Positions 34,441 to 44,885 of a stretch of 64,000 nucleotides of DNA are shown piece after piece; the first letter of the stretch is position 1, and each line of letters opens with the position of its first letter. Below the pieces are notes generated by a model. It saw only the letters and a list, made by a program, of their open reading frames with translations, was not told the origin of the DNA and ran no database searches. The translations under genes and the position numbers were made by a program. Source of the stretch: Larix kaempferi (lineage: Eukaryota; Streptophyta; Pinopsida; Pinales; Pinaceae); assembly GCA_027924585.1 (NCBI GenBank), contig BSBM01000596.1, forward strand, positions 10,435,501-10,499,500, in the 5' to 3' direction.

Positions 34441-35710
34441 TTCCCACTCCACTTGCACCTGATAAAGATTAGAATGATGTCTCTCCTGATGATCCATATT
34501 CAAATTCCAAAGATGAGGTACAAGTTGAATCATATCTAGATATTGAGTATAAAATTCGAGAAGATCCAATTCCAAATCTAGCTCCTACTCCCAATACAAA
34601 ACCAAAATGGGCTCAAAAAGTCCTTGAAGCTATTGGGAGTGTAGCTGGAGATCCATCTGACCATAAGTGAACTAGATCTCAGCATCGAGATGCAAACCTT
34701 TCACTATGTCATACAAATCCACTTCTTCCTGAGAGGTGCTACATGATGGTAGGGTCTGATCCACAGTATTTCAGAGAGGATTTCCATGATCCAAGATGGC
34801 AGGAAGCCATGGATGAAGAATATGAGTCACTGCAGAACAATGAGACATGGAATCTTGTCTCTCTTCCCCTAGGGAGAAAGCTAGTTAAGTGAAAATGGAT
34901 ATACAAAACAAAGCTGGCATATGATGGATCTACAACCAAGTACAAGGATTGATTGGTTGTAAATAGGTAATCACAAGTTAAGGGTTTGAAATACAATGAG
35001 ACATTCACTCATGTTGCAAGAATGGATTCAATGAGACTTGTTTTGGTCATTGCAGCTTCAAAACCATGGGAGGTACATCACATGGATGTGAAGAGTGCCT
35101 TCCTGCATGGTGACTTAGAAGAATAGATCTATATGAAACAACCTAAGGGGTACATTGATGATCCATCCTTGGTATGCAGACTAAGAAGATCATTGTATGG
35201 GCTCAAGAAATCCCCAAGGGCATGGTATGCTAAGATGGATTCTTTCTTATTGTCACAGAAATTCGAGAGATGCAAATTTGACTGCAATGTCTACATGGAA
35301 TAGAAGGGAGGTTTCCTACTTTTGATTGTTTTGTATGTGCATGACTTTCTCATCACTGGTGGTTCATCTACTGGGTTAAGGCACATCAAGTATTTTTTGA
35401 TTAAATCCTTCTCCATGACAGATCTAGGACTGTTGAAATAGTTTATTGGCCTTGAAGTAACTCAAAATGATTGATGGATCATGATTTCACTATCTAGGTA
35501 TGCATTTAACTTGCTCAAAAATTTCCACATGACTAATTGCAAAGCTGCAACTTTTCCCTTCCTATTTGGCATTATATTGGAAGAAGGTGGTTCTACTCCT
35601 TTATTTGATAGCACTCTATACAAACAGTTGATTGGTAGCTTGTTGTACTTGAAAAAATCGAGACCAAATCTATCATATGATGTTGGTGTCATGGCTAGGT
35701 ACATGTAGGA
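34441..35710 (+). pseudogene. E6 reverse transcriptase (decayed)
   Basis: Blocks visible through stops: [57 protein letters not shown], then LYVHDFLITGG at 35330-35360, in which the YVDD box has His for the first Asp. KQLIGSLLYLKKSRPNLSYD follows at 35620-35680. About ten stops are present. The homologous part of E7 (43560-44500) has the same order and closely similar wording, so the two belong to one family. Confidence 0.8.
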
Positions 35711-36160
35711 GCCACATGAGCTGCATTGGAAGGCAAAAAAGAGGATCTTGCATTATGTACAGGGTACTAGAGAGTTTGGTATCCATTATTTTCTTGGTGC
35801 TCAGTTAGATATGGTTGGTTTTATTGACTCAAACTAGGATAGAGACAACACTAACAGGAAATATACTTTAGGATATGTGTTCATGTTGTGATCAAGAGCA
35901 ATTTGCTGGTCAAGCAAGAAGCAAGCAACACTCACACTTTCTTCAACAGAAGTAGAGTACATAGGGCTTGTGAATGCAACTATTCAGGTAGTTTAGTTAC
36001 ATGGGATCTTGACACAGTTTGGCATTTGCATTTCTCCTTTAGTATACCTTTTCTATGATAATCAAAGTTCCATAAGGATCTCCAGTGATTCAGTTCATAA
36101 GCAAAGGACCAAACATATTGATCTTCACATGCATCGGGCCCTTGCACAAAGTTGAGGGGT
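35711..36160 (+). pseudogene. E6 RNase H (decayed)
   Basis: The frame shows LHWKAKKRILHYVQGTREFG, VGFIDSN, TLTLSSTEVEYIGLVNAT, LFYDNQSSIRISSDSVHKQR and TKHIDLHMH, ending where the standard HFIRELV stretch begins to degrade. Interrupting stops include one at the W of the SNW motif. The domain ends a short way before a palindromic repeat array. Confidence 0.8.
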
Positions 36161-36290
36161 CTTTTAGATGAAATCGTGCTTTCACGAAACGCGCAAAAGT
36201 TCGATGAAATCAAAACACTTGAGTGTTTCTTTGAACTAGGAATGGGTGGGCATGATCCTTCCATGTCACTTAACATAGGATAGGAAATCA

Positions 36291-36462
36291 AAATGCTTGA
36301 GCATTATGAATTCTATAACGCTCGAGTGTTATAGAAATTCATAAAGCTTGAGTGTTATGAACTCCATAATGTTCAATCGTTATGTATTCCAATAATGCTT
36401 GAGCATTATGTATTCTATAACGCTTGAACATTATTGGAATACATAACGCTCGAGCATTCCTG
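36291..36462. repeat. Array A: seven 24-26 bp palindromic CTCGAG-centred units
   Basis: Seven successive units start at 36291, 36315, 36341, 36366, 36392, 36417 and 36443. Each has the core ATAACGCTCGAGCGTTAT (an 18-bp perfect palindrome in the consensus) plus a 6-8 bp spacer such as GTATTCT. Core variants are mostly CG changed to TG or CA. A lone copy (AACGCTCGAGCGTT) lies at 36560-36573 and a weak one near 36210. A sister array lies at 45193-45370. Function unknown; palindromic units at 2.5 helical turns would suit a dimeric DNA-binding protein or cruciform formation, but this is speculation. Confidence 0.8.
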
Positions 36463-37790
36463 TTCATATATTAAAACCCCAAAACATGATGCAGAAACCA
36501 TTCCACACTTTGCGTCCACCGTTCATGAAAGAGACAGGCGAGGTCAACCAAAACGCTCGAGCGTTCAGGGCTGCTAAATTGGACGTGGAGGGTAAATTCT
36601 AAGAGAAAGGGGGATTGGAAAGGTAGGCATCCAAACTATTCAACATTGCCTCATTTCCTTAATAAAAATATAAATTTTTATATTGCCCTAAATTATAATT
36701 CCAAGTAAATGAAAAATCCAAATCTAAAATTTTTCAAAATTGTTATAACACATGGAAATTCCTCCATTGTATCAATCCACTTAATGAATTTTTCATCCAC
36801 CTAGGAAATAAGGGATTTGAATCCCAACACCAACTTTTCCTCAATATTTTCTCCACATCTATTGCAAACTAGAAAATAAAAGCCATCCACCTAAGCAATA
36901 AGGAATTTGAATCCCAACACCAAATTTTCGTCAACATTTTCTCCACATCTATTGCAAATTGGAAAATAAAATCCATCCACCCTTTGGCTAGGAGGAGGAA
37001 CTATGGACTATAACCTAGGCTTGGTTTCTATACTTGACTCAACCAAACCCTATGGTTTTTTCCCACACATTCTTTTACCCTAAAAATGTCCAACCAGTGC
37101 TTATGAAGCCAACCCAATGGCTTGATGGATTTTACATCATCCCCCAAAACCCAATGCAATAGGTTCCCCTCCTTGCCGACAGACCACTTACTTTGTTGCA
37201 AAGATGAACTACCACATCTTTTTTGAAATCCTTCACCACCAAGACACTCAATCGATGGATTTGGGTCTTCATTCCTATCAACTGATAAGAGCTTTACTTC
37301 ATGGAACAAGTGTAGATAAACCCTCACATTCAAAATCTTGCCCCTTCTTAATGACGCAGAGGAATTCAACACCAAATATTCCTCATCATACACTAGATTC
37401 TAAGCAAGGAAAGCGCCACGAACATGATATGAATTAGATACAAAGGAGAAATTTCTGAAGGTAGAGGATGACAAATAACATATTCTCCAATACCTCGGCT
37501 CTAGAAAAGTGTACATAAAGTGCTTCTAAGGCCCCCATTGTCTTGATCCTTGAGTATTAATTGAATCAGGAGCTCTCCGCCATCGATCATTGACCGATTT
37601 ACATGTAGTTGATCCTCACCTTCCACTTTGGTTTACATGTAGTTGTTATTATAGTATATTGAGATGATATTTATGTTTTTAATGTATTCATTCTTGCACA
37701 ATGTTTTTTAATTTTTAATTTTTTTATAGATGTCATTATAGCATGTATATGTTTCTAATGATTTTTATTTTTATTTTTTTTATTGCAATA
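36463..37790. other. Non-coding AT-rich spacer with a 90-bp tandem duplication
   Basis: A clear tandem pair lies at 36795-36884 and 36885-36974 (ATCCACCTA..AAATAAAA, about 90 bp each). A minus-strand open stretch at 37028-37393 has no recognisable domain. No LTR boundary of E6 can be seen. Confidence 0.5.
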
Positions 37791-37791
37791 G

Positions 37792-39935
37792 CAACCATGG
37801 ATGCACACACAGAAATTCAAAGAGAAATTCATAGGATTAGAGACATTCGATCCTCAATTTTTATTGTTGATGATAGGCATCGTATTCTTGCATCCAATTT
37901 GGATGCAATGATAGAGACATTTAGTAGGTCAAATGGTGCACTCCAAGACATTGCCACATACATAGAGAGAAAGAGGCAAGAATATGCTGATGGACTTAGT
38001 TACAAGGAAGTTAAGAAGTTGAAGATAACAAAACAACATATCTTTTCCCTTTCTACAGATACACGGATGGGTGACATCCAAGATGTAAACAAAAAGAATA
38101 TTTATATTGAGTGGTGTATATATCAACCATTCATAGATAATTGGATGGACCGATGGTACATGGTATTTGATGTATCACTGCATAACAATAGGGAAATGTC
38201 GTTACATTTTCTTAGAAATATGTACGCAAATTTGTTTGGGGAAGCATGTTAATTATTTTGATATCTTGGAGTACCAGGGCGTTGGGATGGGGATTCCTCA
38301 ACGACGTCCCAATGCAAGGCACATACATCCAAATCTCCTAGTAGCTCCACCTTGGAAGCAACTACCCAGGCTAGATGTGCCGCCTACACATCAGTTGGTC
38401 CCATAGACACAGGATTCATTCCTATAGTTGGCACGTGATGTTGTTTTCCATAGCACCTATCTTCAAGGTACATACCAGACAGGGCCATTAGAGCCACCAC
38501 CTCCTGGTGGGGTATATCCACCACCTTCTATTGGTTGAGGAGCATTTAGTAGTGGCACTAGACCTGCACATCATGAGCACAACCGAGATCCCCACCCATG
38601 CACAGCATGAAACCATCCCTGCTTTGGTCCTATCTAGATAGATGATAGCTTTACTGGGTATTTTACTTAGGTAAGTAAATGGTTAACAATTTAGTCTTGT
38701 TTGAAAATTATTTTTCCTTACTATACACATATATAGATTGCTAATATTTTTAATTATTTTAAAACTTGTAGTTTCTACAAGAAGAGGACGAGGGCAAAGA
38801 CTTATCCACCGATGATGCCCAGGCTAGTCCATAGGCTCATGCACCAAAACCCTTTGATGTACAATATATTTTCATACCTTCAGCGACAACAAATCACACT
38901 AAGGTAACTATTTTGACATGTCATTATTTTAATACATGTTAGTTTGTTATCACATGTTACTTAATTAATGCTACACAGTCTAATATTTACAATTTTCTAA
39001 ATTGTAGGTTGTAGATCTCCCATAGAGGGAAATCATTTCATCTAGTGATATCACCCCTAGTGGGGAGATAAGCACTACATACTCCACAGGGCATGAGGAT
39101 ATGGAAGAACATGTTGTGGAATTGATTGAAGCATACCATACATCGGTATGTATTTCAACATTGTTAATTTTTTAATACGTGTTATTTGATTGATAAATGC
39201 ATTTCTAACGATGTCAGTAATTGGTGATTGTAGCCATTAGATGCTATATTTAGCAAGCAGTCAGCAGTTTCCTCTCCTCGTAGTCCAAATGTGTATAAGG
39301 GACAAGTGTATAAGAGATGCTCCACTCCTATAAAGGGTGTTGATGTCCTCTATAGGGATATCCATCTACACCTCACCTAACAAGGGTCATTGATGCTGCA
39401 GTTAGTGCCGCATCTGTAATAGAAACAAATCATACGTAGGTAACTCTTTCAACAATTACAATGCATAGTATTTAGCCATGTTACTATATTTTTTATTCAT
39501 GCATGTCTAACTGTTTTAGCATTTGGTGATTTTAGCCATAGCAGTAGTAGTGCTCAACCCCTATGCTCAATCCATGGTTGTGACCGGGTCTCCTCCTATA
39601 GTGAGACGTTCATTAATGACCAAGTATTTTTATTCAATTTACATAGACATGTTGATTGTTGTTGAATTAATTGAGATATGATCTTTTATTTGTAGATAAC
39701 AATAATAGAGAGGACTTCCATGAGCGCACCACAGGAAACTATACCCCGACTGGATTTGGTGAGTGTTTGTCATAAATAATTTGACCATAAGTTAACTTTT
39801 TAAGTTTGTTAATGGTATGGTATTAGTGCAATAATTTGATTAAAAAATGATCTTTTATTTGCAGACTCCCAAGACACAAAGCGGTCTTAGGGAGATGGTT
39901 GATAGGGAAAAGTAGGGGAAAAACAAGAAAAGATT
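37792..39935 (+). pseudogene. Decayed intron-containing gene of unknown family
   Basis: An acceptor-like TTGCAATAG precedes CAACCATGG, and the ATG at 37797 opens 151 codons (MDAHTEIQREIHRIRDIRSS). A one-base shift near 38230 then leads into a second frame with YFDILEYQGVGMGIPQRRPN and a Pro-rich part (GPLEPPPPGGVYPPPS) containing several stops. Downstream, exon-like pieces alternate with GT..AG segments: donor GTAAGTAAATGG near 38670, then acceptors TTGTAG near 38771, 39008 and 39234, TTTAG near 39535, TTTGTAG near 39695 and TTTGCAG near 39864. I do not recognise the protein. It could be a host pseudogene or the accessory gene of a DNA transposon. Confidence 0.4.
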
Positions 39936-40872
39936 GATTTGTTGTACTTAGGGATACAGGTACATTGACATTCCATTTAAGATTCGACTACTTTGCCATA
40001 TTTTGTATTACAAACATTCGGCTATCAATGCATGATACAATATATTGCATATTTTCTCTTGAGTTTCCACTTGTTCTTGTAATTATTTAGCTCTTCCACA
40101 AATTGATAAATTATGCTATTGAAATTTATATAATTAAATTTTAAGAAATATTTATTCTCTTACATTTATTGCATTGATCAAGTAACATGTCACCATTGTG
40201 TTATGAAAACATTATCTTTATGAAACAAATTAATAATATCTTTCAATAGTTCAATGAAATCATTACATGCATTCTAATTTGATATCTAATTTAAAATTGT
40301 GGTTTTTGTCAACTCCAAGGGTTCATACCCATTGATCAGGATTATGGTTGCAAGGAAAAAAACAAAAGTTAACAAGATAAGTCAAAATACATTTAAATAA
40401 TCTCTATCATGTAAAACATGCTACGCATATCATCAATGTAAGCCTATGAAATTTTCACAAACTAAGAGGAAGTCTAATAAATGCTACACATTTCATCAAT
40501 GCAACCGTATTTCATTAAATGATAAGTGTAACATGAGTATCTATGAAGTTCAGTTGAAGTGTGCCTACTCTAGCATGCTAAAAGCAATGGAAAAGTATCA
40601 AGTACAATGGAAAGGAATGCATGAACTAAAGTGTAATAAAATCCATAAGGGCTTCATGCACATATGGTAAAATATACAACAATATTCAGCCCTATGGATT
40701 TTAGCCCTATTTTATCTTATATATTCAAAGGATCGTCATGTTTTTTCATTGTTTGAAATTTGAGTTTGAACATGTATTACATCAGTAAAACTGTCATACT
40801 TGAAGCCCTAAATATACTACCAAGTGGAATACAAGTGATACTCAAACCATCCCCACGATTCATTACATAACC
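39936..40872. other. AT-rich non-coding stretch
   Basis: No domain, RNA gene or transposon end is visible. The 74-codon open stretch at 40446-40670 is Lys/Cys-rich but follows no known motif spacing and is probably chance. Confidence 0.4.
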
Positions 40873-41789
40873 CTAGTTTGTAAGGAACTAATGTGTTCCA
40901 ATATATTGCTAACCAATGGCTTCTCATGAATTCAATTTCATAAAATCGTTGAAGGTCTAAAAATTAGCCTTAAACTAAACCCTAGTTTGTAAGACACTAG
41001 TTTGTTCCAATATGCTGACCAATAGCTGGTCATGAATTCACTTTCATAAATTTGTTGAAGATATAAACCCTAGCCTTACTAAACCCTAGTATGTAAGACC
41101 CTAGTTTGTGCTTTACCTCTTTCATATGTCCATTTTCTACTTGTCATAATTCTAATTCAGGTTTGAGTGTACATCCTTTTGTTATTTAGGGTCCTAAACA
41201 TGCCTCAAACCATGAGTCATTGCAAAAGATATCTCAGTGGTAAAACATGGCTCTAAATATGTTAAATGTGCATAAAAAAATGTGTAATGCAAAAGTAATA
41301 AAATAGAATCCAAGGAAAATGAAATCCCTAACTAGTTTGTAAGGAACTAATTTGTTCCAATATATTGCTAACCAATGGCTTCTCATGAATTCAATTTCAT
41401 AAAATTGTTGAAGGTCGAAAACCTAGCCTTAAACTAGATCATAGTTTGTAAGACACTAGTTTGTTCCAATATGCTAACCAATATTTGGTCATGAATTCAC
41501 TTTCATAAAATTGTTGAAGCTATAAACCCTAGCCTTACTAAACACTAGTATGTAAGACCCTAGTTTGCGCTTTACCTCTTTCATATGTCCATTTTCCACT
41601 TGTCATAGTTCTAATTCAGGTTTGAGTGTACATCCTTTCATTATTTAGGGTCTTAAACATGCCTCAAACCATGAGTTACTGCAAAAAATATCTCAGTGGT
41701 GAAAAATGGCTCTAAATATGTTGAATGTGCATAAAAAATGTGTAATGCAAAAGTAATAAAATAGAATCCATGGAAAATGAAATCCCTAA
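40873..41789. repeat. 459-bp tandem duplication
   Basis: Two direct copies, 40873-41331 and 41332-41789, are about 95% alike by eye. Each begins CTAGTTTGTAAGGAACTAAT and itself holds an internal partial duplication of about 115 bp (CCCTAGTTTGTAAGACACTAG). The array ends 37 bp before the CACTA-type terminus at 41827. Confidence 0.85.
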
Positions 41790-41826
41790 CTAGTTTAATG
41801 ATATTCCTTGATAATGTTGTTTTGAT

Positions 41827-42340
41827 CACTACTATAAAACAGGACATTGGTGAGGGGCATGCTTGTGACGAGCCTTAAAGGGTCATCACCAATGTCACAA
41901 ATGATGATGAACCTTAAAAAAGCATCATTGTTATTGTATTTGGAGACAATCATTTAAGGTTTGTCCCAAAACTATTTTCAGTGACACTTTTTATTAAGGT
42001 TATTAAAGTCCTATTGCCAATTCTCTCTTTAGTGACACTTCTAGTGACGATCCTTTAATGGCCCTCATTAATATCCATTAGTGAGGGTCATGGTTGTGAC
42101 AAACCTTAAAGGGACATCACCAATTTCACATATGATGACGGATCTTAAAGAACCATCATTATAATATTATTGGGAGACATTCCTTTAAGGTTTGTCACTA
42201 AATCCCTTTTCAATGACACTTTTGGTGAGGGTTGTTAAGGGCACAATACAAATTCTCTCTTTGGTGACACTTCTAGTGACAATCGTTTAATGGCCCCCAC
42301 TAATACATTTTTTGGTGACTTTTAGTAACAATAAAAAATG
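41827..42340 (+). mobile_element. CACTA-type transposon terminus with subterminal repeats
   Basis: The sequence starts CACTACTATAAAACAGG, which matches the CACTA terminal inverted repeat form CACTACNANAAAA. Two diverged direct copies of about 231 bp follow, beginning near 41845 and 42076, each made of short (A/T)GTGAC, TTTAAGG and GACGAGCC-like subrepeats in both orientations. That is the usual build of CACTA subterminal regions, where the transposase binds. The opposite terminus was not found, so this is one end only, or a deletion derivative. Confidence 0.55.
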
Positions 42341-42785
42341 TAATTCTGATGAGTTTTTAATTGATGATGCTATGTGACCATTTCTATAGGTATTCTACGT
42401 GTTTGAGTTAAGTTTCCCTCATGGATTTTATTAGGTACTTCTTTCTTTGCTTCAATAGGGTAGCGTGGTTTCATGAAGATAGATTTGTATTTGCAGTTTG
42501 TCTTGCCTCGAAGTTTCCACTTCACTGCCTCCCTATTCACCTTGCAATCTAGAGCCATGTTTTCATGGAGATGAAAGATAAATGTTTGGTATGTAATATA
42601 ATGGGAAATAATGGTGTATTTCTGAGATGCCATGGATTTAGAGTCCAATTCTAATGGGATGCAATTGAATAAAATCCAACCAATTAAATTTGTCAATTAA
42701 AATCAATTCAATTTCTAAGAGAAAGTCAACTTCCAAGAGAATCCATGCTCTCATCGGCCTGCATTTGAATCGTTCAGAATCCTCT
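42341..42785. other. Spacer between the CACTA end and E7
   Basis: No coding or repeat signature that I can support. The minus-strand open stretches at 42370-42922 overlap E7 coding on the other strand and have no domain. Confidence 0.4.
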
Positions 42786-42844
42786 CCATTTATTACATGT
42801 GGACGCCATGAGACATGAAACAAATGGAGATTGGTTTCGAATCC

Positions 42845-43861
42845 ACTGTTGGACCATCTATCATGTTGGGGAATGAATTTTAGGTCTCCTCTAAGGGGAT
42901 TGGAAGAATCAAACTTGATCATGGGTACTTCTCAGATGTTTTCTATGTCCCCACACTCACTGCAAATATACTTTCATTCTACCAGATGACCCACACTAGA
43001 GATCCGAAGAGGGTGATCTTCTCTCGAAATGAGGTCGAAATCCAAGACATGGTATCAGTATCTACCATTGAAAAAGGTGTTGCAAACCACAATTCAAAAC
43101 TCTATGAGTTCTCCCATTTTCTACCTCTCTCTAAACAATATACTCTTCACACTCATGCAAATGAAGAGAGTAGGATATGGCATGAAATATTTGGGCATCT
43201 CAACTATCAATACTTGCAAGACATGCATACTAAAGAGATGGTTGAAGGGCTTCCCAAGATAAATTTTTCCCAAGGCACCTGCAAAGGTTGCTTGAATGGC
43301 AAAGATCTAGCAAAGAAGGTTAAGAAAAAGAATATTCAGAAGGTAGAGCGAATGCTAGATCCAGATCCACAAGAACGTGAATATCTAGAACCTATGGTTC
43401 GAACTCCTATTACAAAATGGGCCACCACTACTGCTGCATCCACCAGTGATCTTGTTGGAGATCCACCATCTTCAAGAACAACAAGATCTGCTCTTATCTC
43501 TCACACAGATCCATTTCTAGATGAGAGATGCCTTCTCATGATTGGATCAGATCCAAAGACATTCTTTGAATCCTACCAAGATCCAAGATGGGTAGTAGCT
43601 ATGGATGAAGAGTATGAGTCTCTTCAAAGAAATCAAACTTGGGAGCTTGTTTCTCTCCCTCCTAGGAGGAAGCTTGTTCAATGCAAGTGGGTTTACAGAA
43701 CTAATATGGACTCTGATGGGGTCACTAGCAAACACAAGGCTCGACTGGTTGAAAAGGGTTACTCCCAAGTCCATGGGATTGATTACCCAGATACATTCGC
43801 TCATGTTGCTAAGATGGATTCCATCCGTCTTGTTCTTTCTCTTGCTACATCCAAGCACTAG
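42845..43861 (+). pseudogene. E7 protease-region/pre-integrase fused to RT start
   Basis: From 42845 the frame shows GPSIMLGNEF and LDHGYFSDVFYVP, then the 291-codon open stretch from 42986 with YQMTHTRDPKRVIFS just at its start. It contains SRIWHEIFGHLNYQYLQDMH and GTCKGCLNGKD (the HHCC finger). It then passes without a stop into KKNIQKVERMLDPDPQERE and on to DPRWVVAMDEEYESLQRNQT, the RT entry. The whole DDE core is missing, yet the frame is kept. The stretch ends in a TAG at 43859-43861 in the context SKH-EVHHMDVKTAF, where TGG or CAG would be expected. Confidence 0.8.
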
Positions 43862-43864
43862 GAA

Positions 43865-44660
43865 GTGCATCACATGGATGTCAAGACTGCTTTCCTTCAT
43901 GGATATCTAGAGGAGGAGATCTACATGAAGCAACATGATGGGTATGTTGAAGACTCTTCACTGGTGTGCATATTGAGGAAGTCCTTGTATGGACTCAAGC
44001 ATGCTCTGCGAGCTTGGTATGCAAAAATGGACTCCTTCCTTCTGTCACAAAATTTCATGAGATGCAAATATGATTAGAATGTCTATATGAGACATGAAGA
44101 TGACTCTCTACTCCTAATTGTTCTATATGTTGATGATCTATTGATTATAGGGAGAAACACTTCATGCATCAGATCTATAAAAACAACTTTGCAAAACTCA
44201 TTCTCCATGTGAGATCTTGGATTGTTGAGACAATTTCTTGGTCTTAAAGTCACTTAGAGTGATTCAGGAATGAAGGTTGCACAGTCCAAGTATGTTTCAA
44301 ATTTGCTTGACAGGTTCCATATGAGCGAATGCAAAACAACAACATTTCCTTTTCTTTTAGGGATCAGCATTGAGGATGGTTCTTCCACACCTCTCGTGGA
44401 TAGTACATTGTATCAGCAGTTGATTGGGAGTCTATTGTTTCTTACACACACTTGACCTGATCTTTCCTATGCAATTAGTGTTGTCTCCACGTACATGTAG
44501 GAGCCTCATGAGATTCAATGGAAGGCAGCAAAGAGGATCTTGCATTACTTTCAAGGGACAAAGACCTATGGTCTTCACTATATAGCTCGGTCTCCTGTAA
44601 ACCTTGTTGTATATACTGACTCAAATTGGGTTGGAGACAGCTCAAATCGAAAGTCAATAT
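43865..44660 (+). pseudogene. E7 reverse transcriptase and RNase H start
   Basis: Blocks: VHHMDVKTAFLHGYLEEEIY, SLYGLKHALRAWYAKMDSFL, IVLYVDDLLIIG (intact YVDD, about 44125-44160), VDSTLYQQLIGSLLFL and EIQWKAAKRILHYFQGTKTY. RNase H begins LVVYTDSNWVGDSSNRKS and breaks at about 44660, where the telomere-like island starts. Six stops are present. Confidence 0.8.
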
Positions 44661-44885
44661 GCTAAGGCCATAGGTGATCAGGTTTTTAGGGATTTAGGGG
44701 GTTTGGGACAAGTAGGACTTATGGGTTTGGGCCTTTAATTTCCTCCATCCTCATTCCTCTCTCCACCTCCCTAATTTTATGAACCTTTCCCCCTCCCTCA
44801 TATCTCCTCTCTCTCTCTCACCCCACCCTTATCTCCATTCATCTCTTAACACATAGTTTATGTGGTTTATAATGCTAGAGTATTA

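Larger units (their letters stand above)
33983..36160 (+). mobile_element. E6: Ty1/Copia element lacking integrase, 3' coding part
   Basis: Plus-strand Copia coding starts abruptly next to the E5 LTR with KTDYESEIDDHERCHALKAI, the end of gag. It continues with protease, part of the pre-integrase domain, RT and RNase H to about 36160. No integrase core lies between the protease region and RT. The 5' LTR and gag should lie left of the window. The 3' LTR is not recognisable. Confidence 0.75.

Noticed and set aside
36291-36462. CRISPR-like array (regular palindromic repeats with spacers)
   Set aside because: The period is only 26 bp, spacers of 6-8 bp are alike, units are degenerate, and the DNA is clearly plant nuclear with no cas genes.
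37028-37393. 121-codon minus-strand ORF, faintly like a LINE RT end (SKWSVGKEGNLLHW)
   Set aside because: The similarity is too weak and no upstream endonuclease or RT motifs are present.
40446-40670. Possible zinc-finger peptide (KCYTFHQCNR)
   Set aside because: Cys spacing fits no known finger, and the flanks are non-coding.
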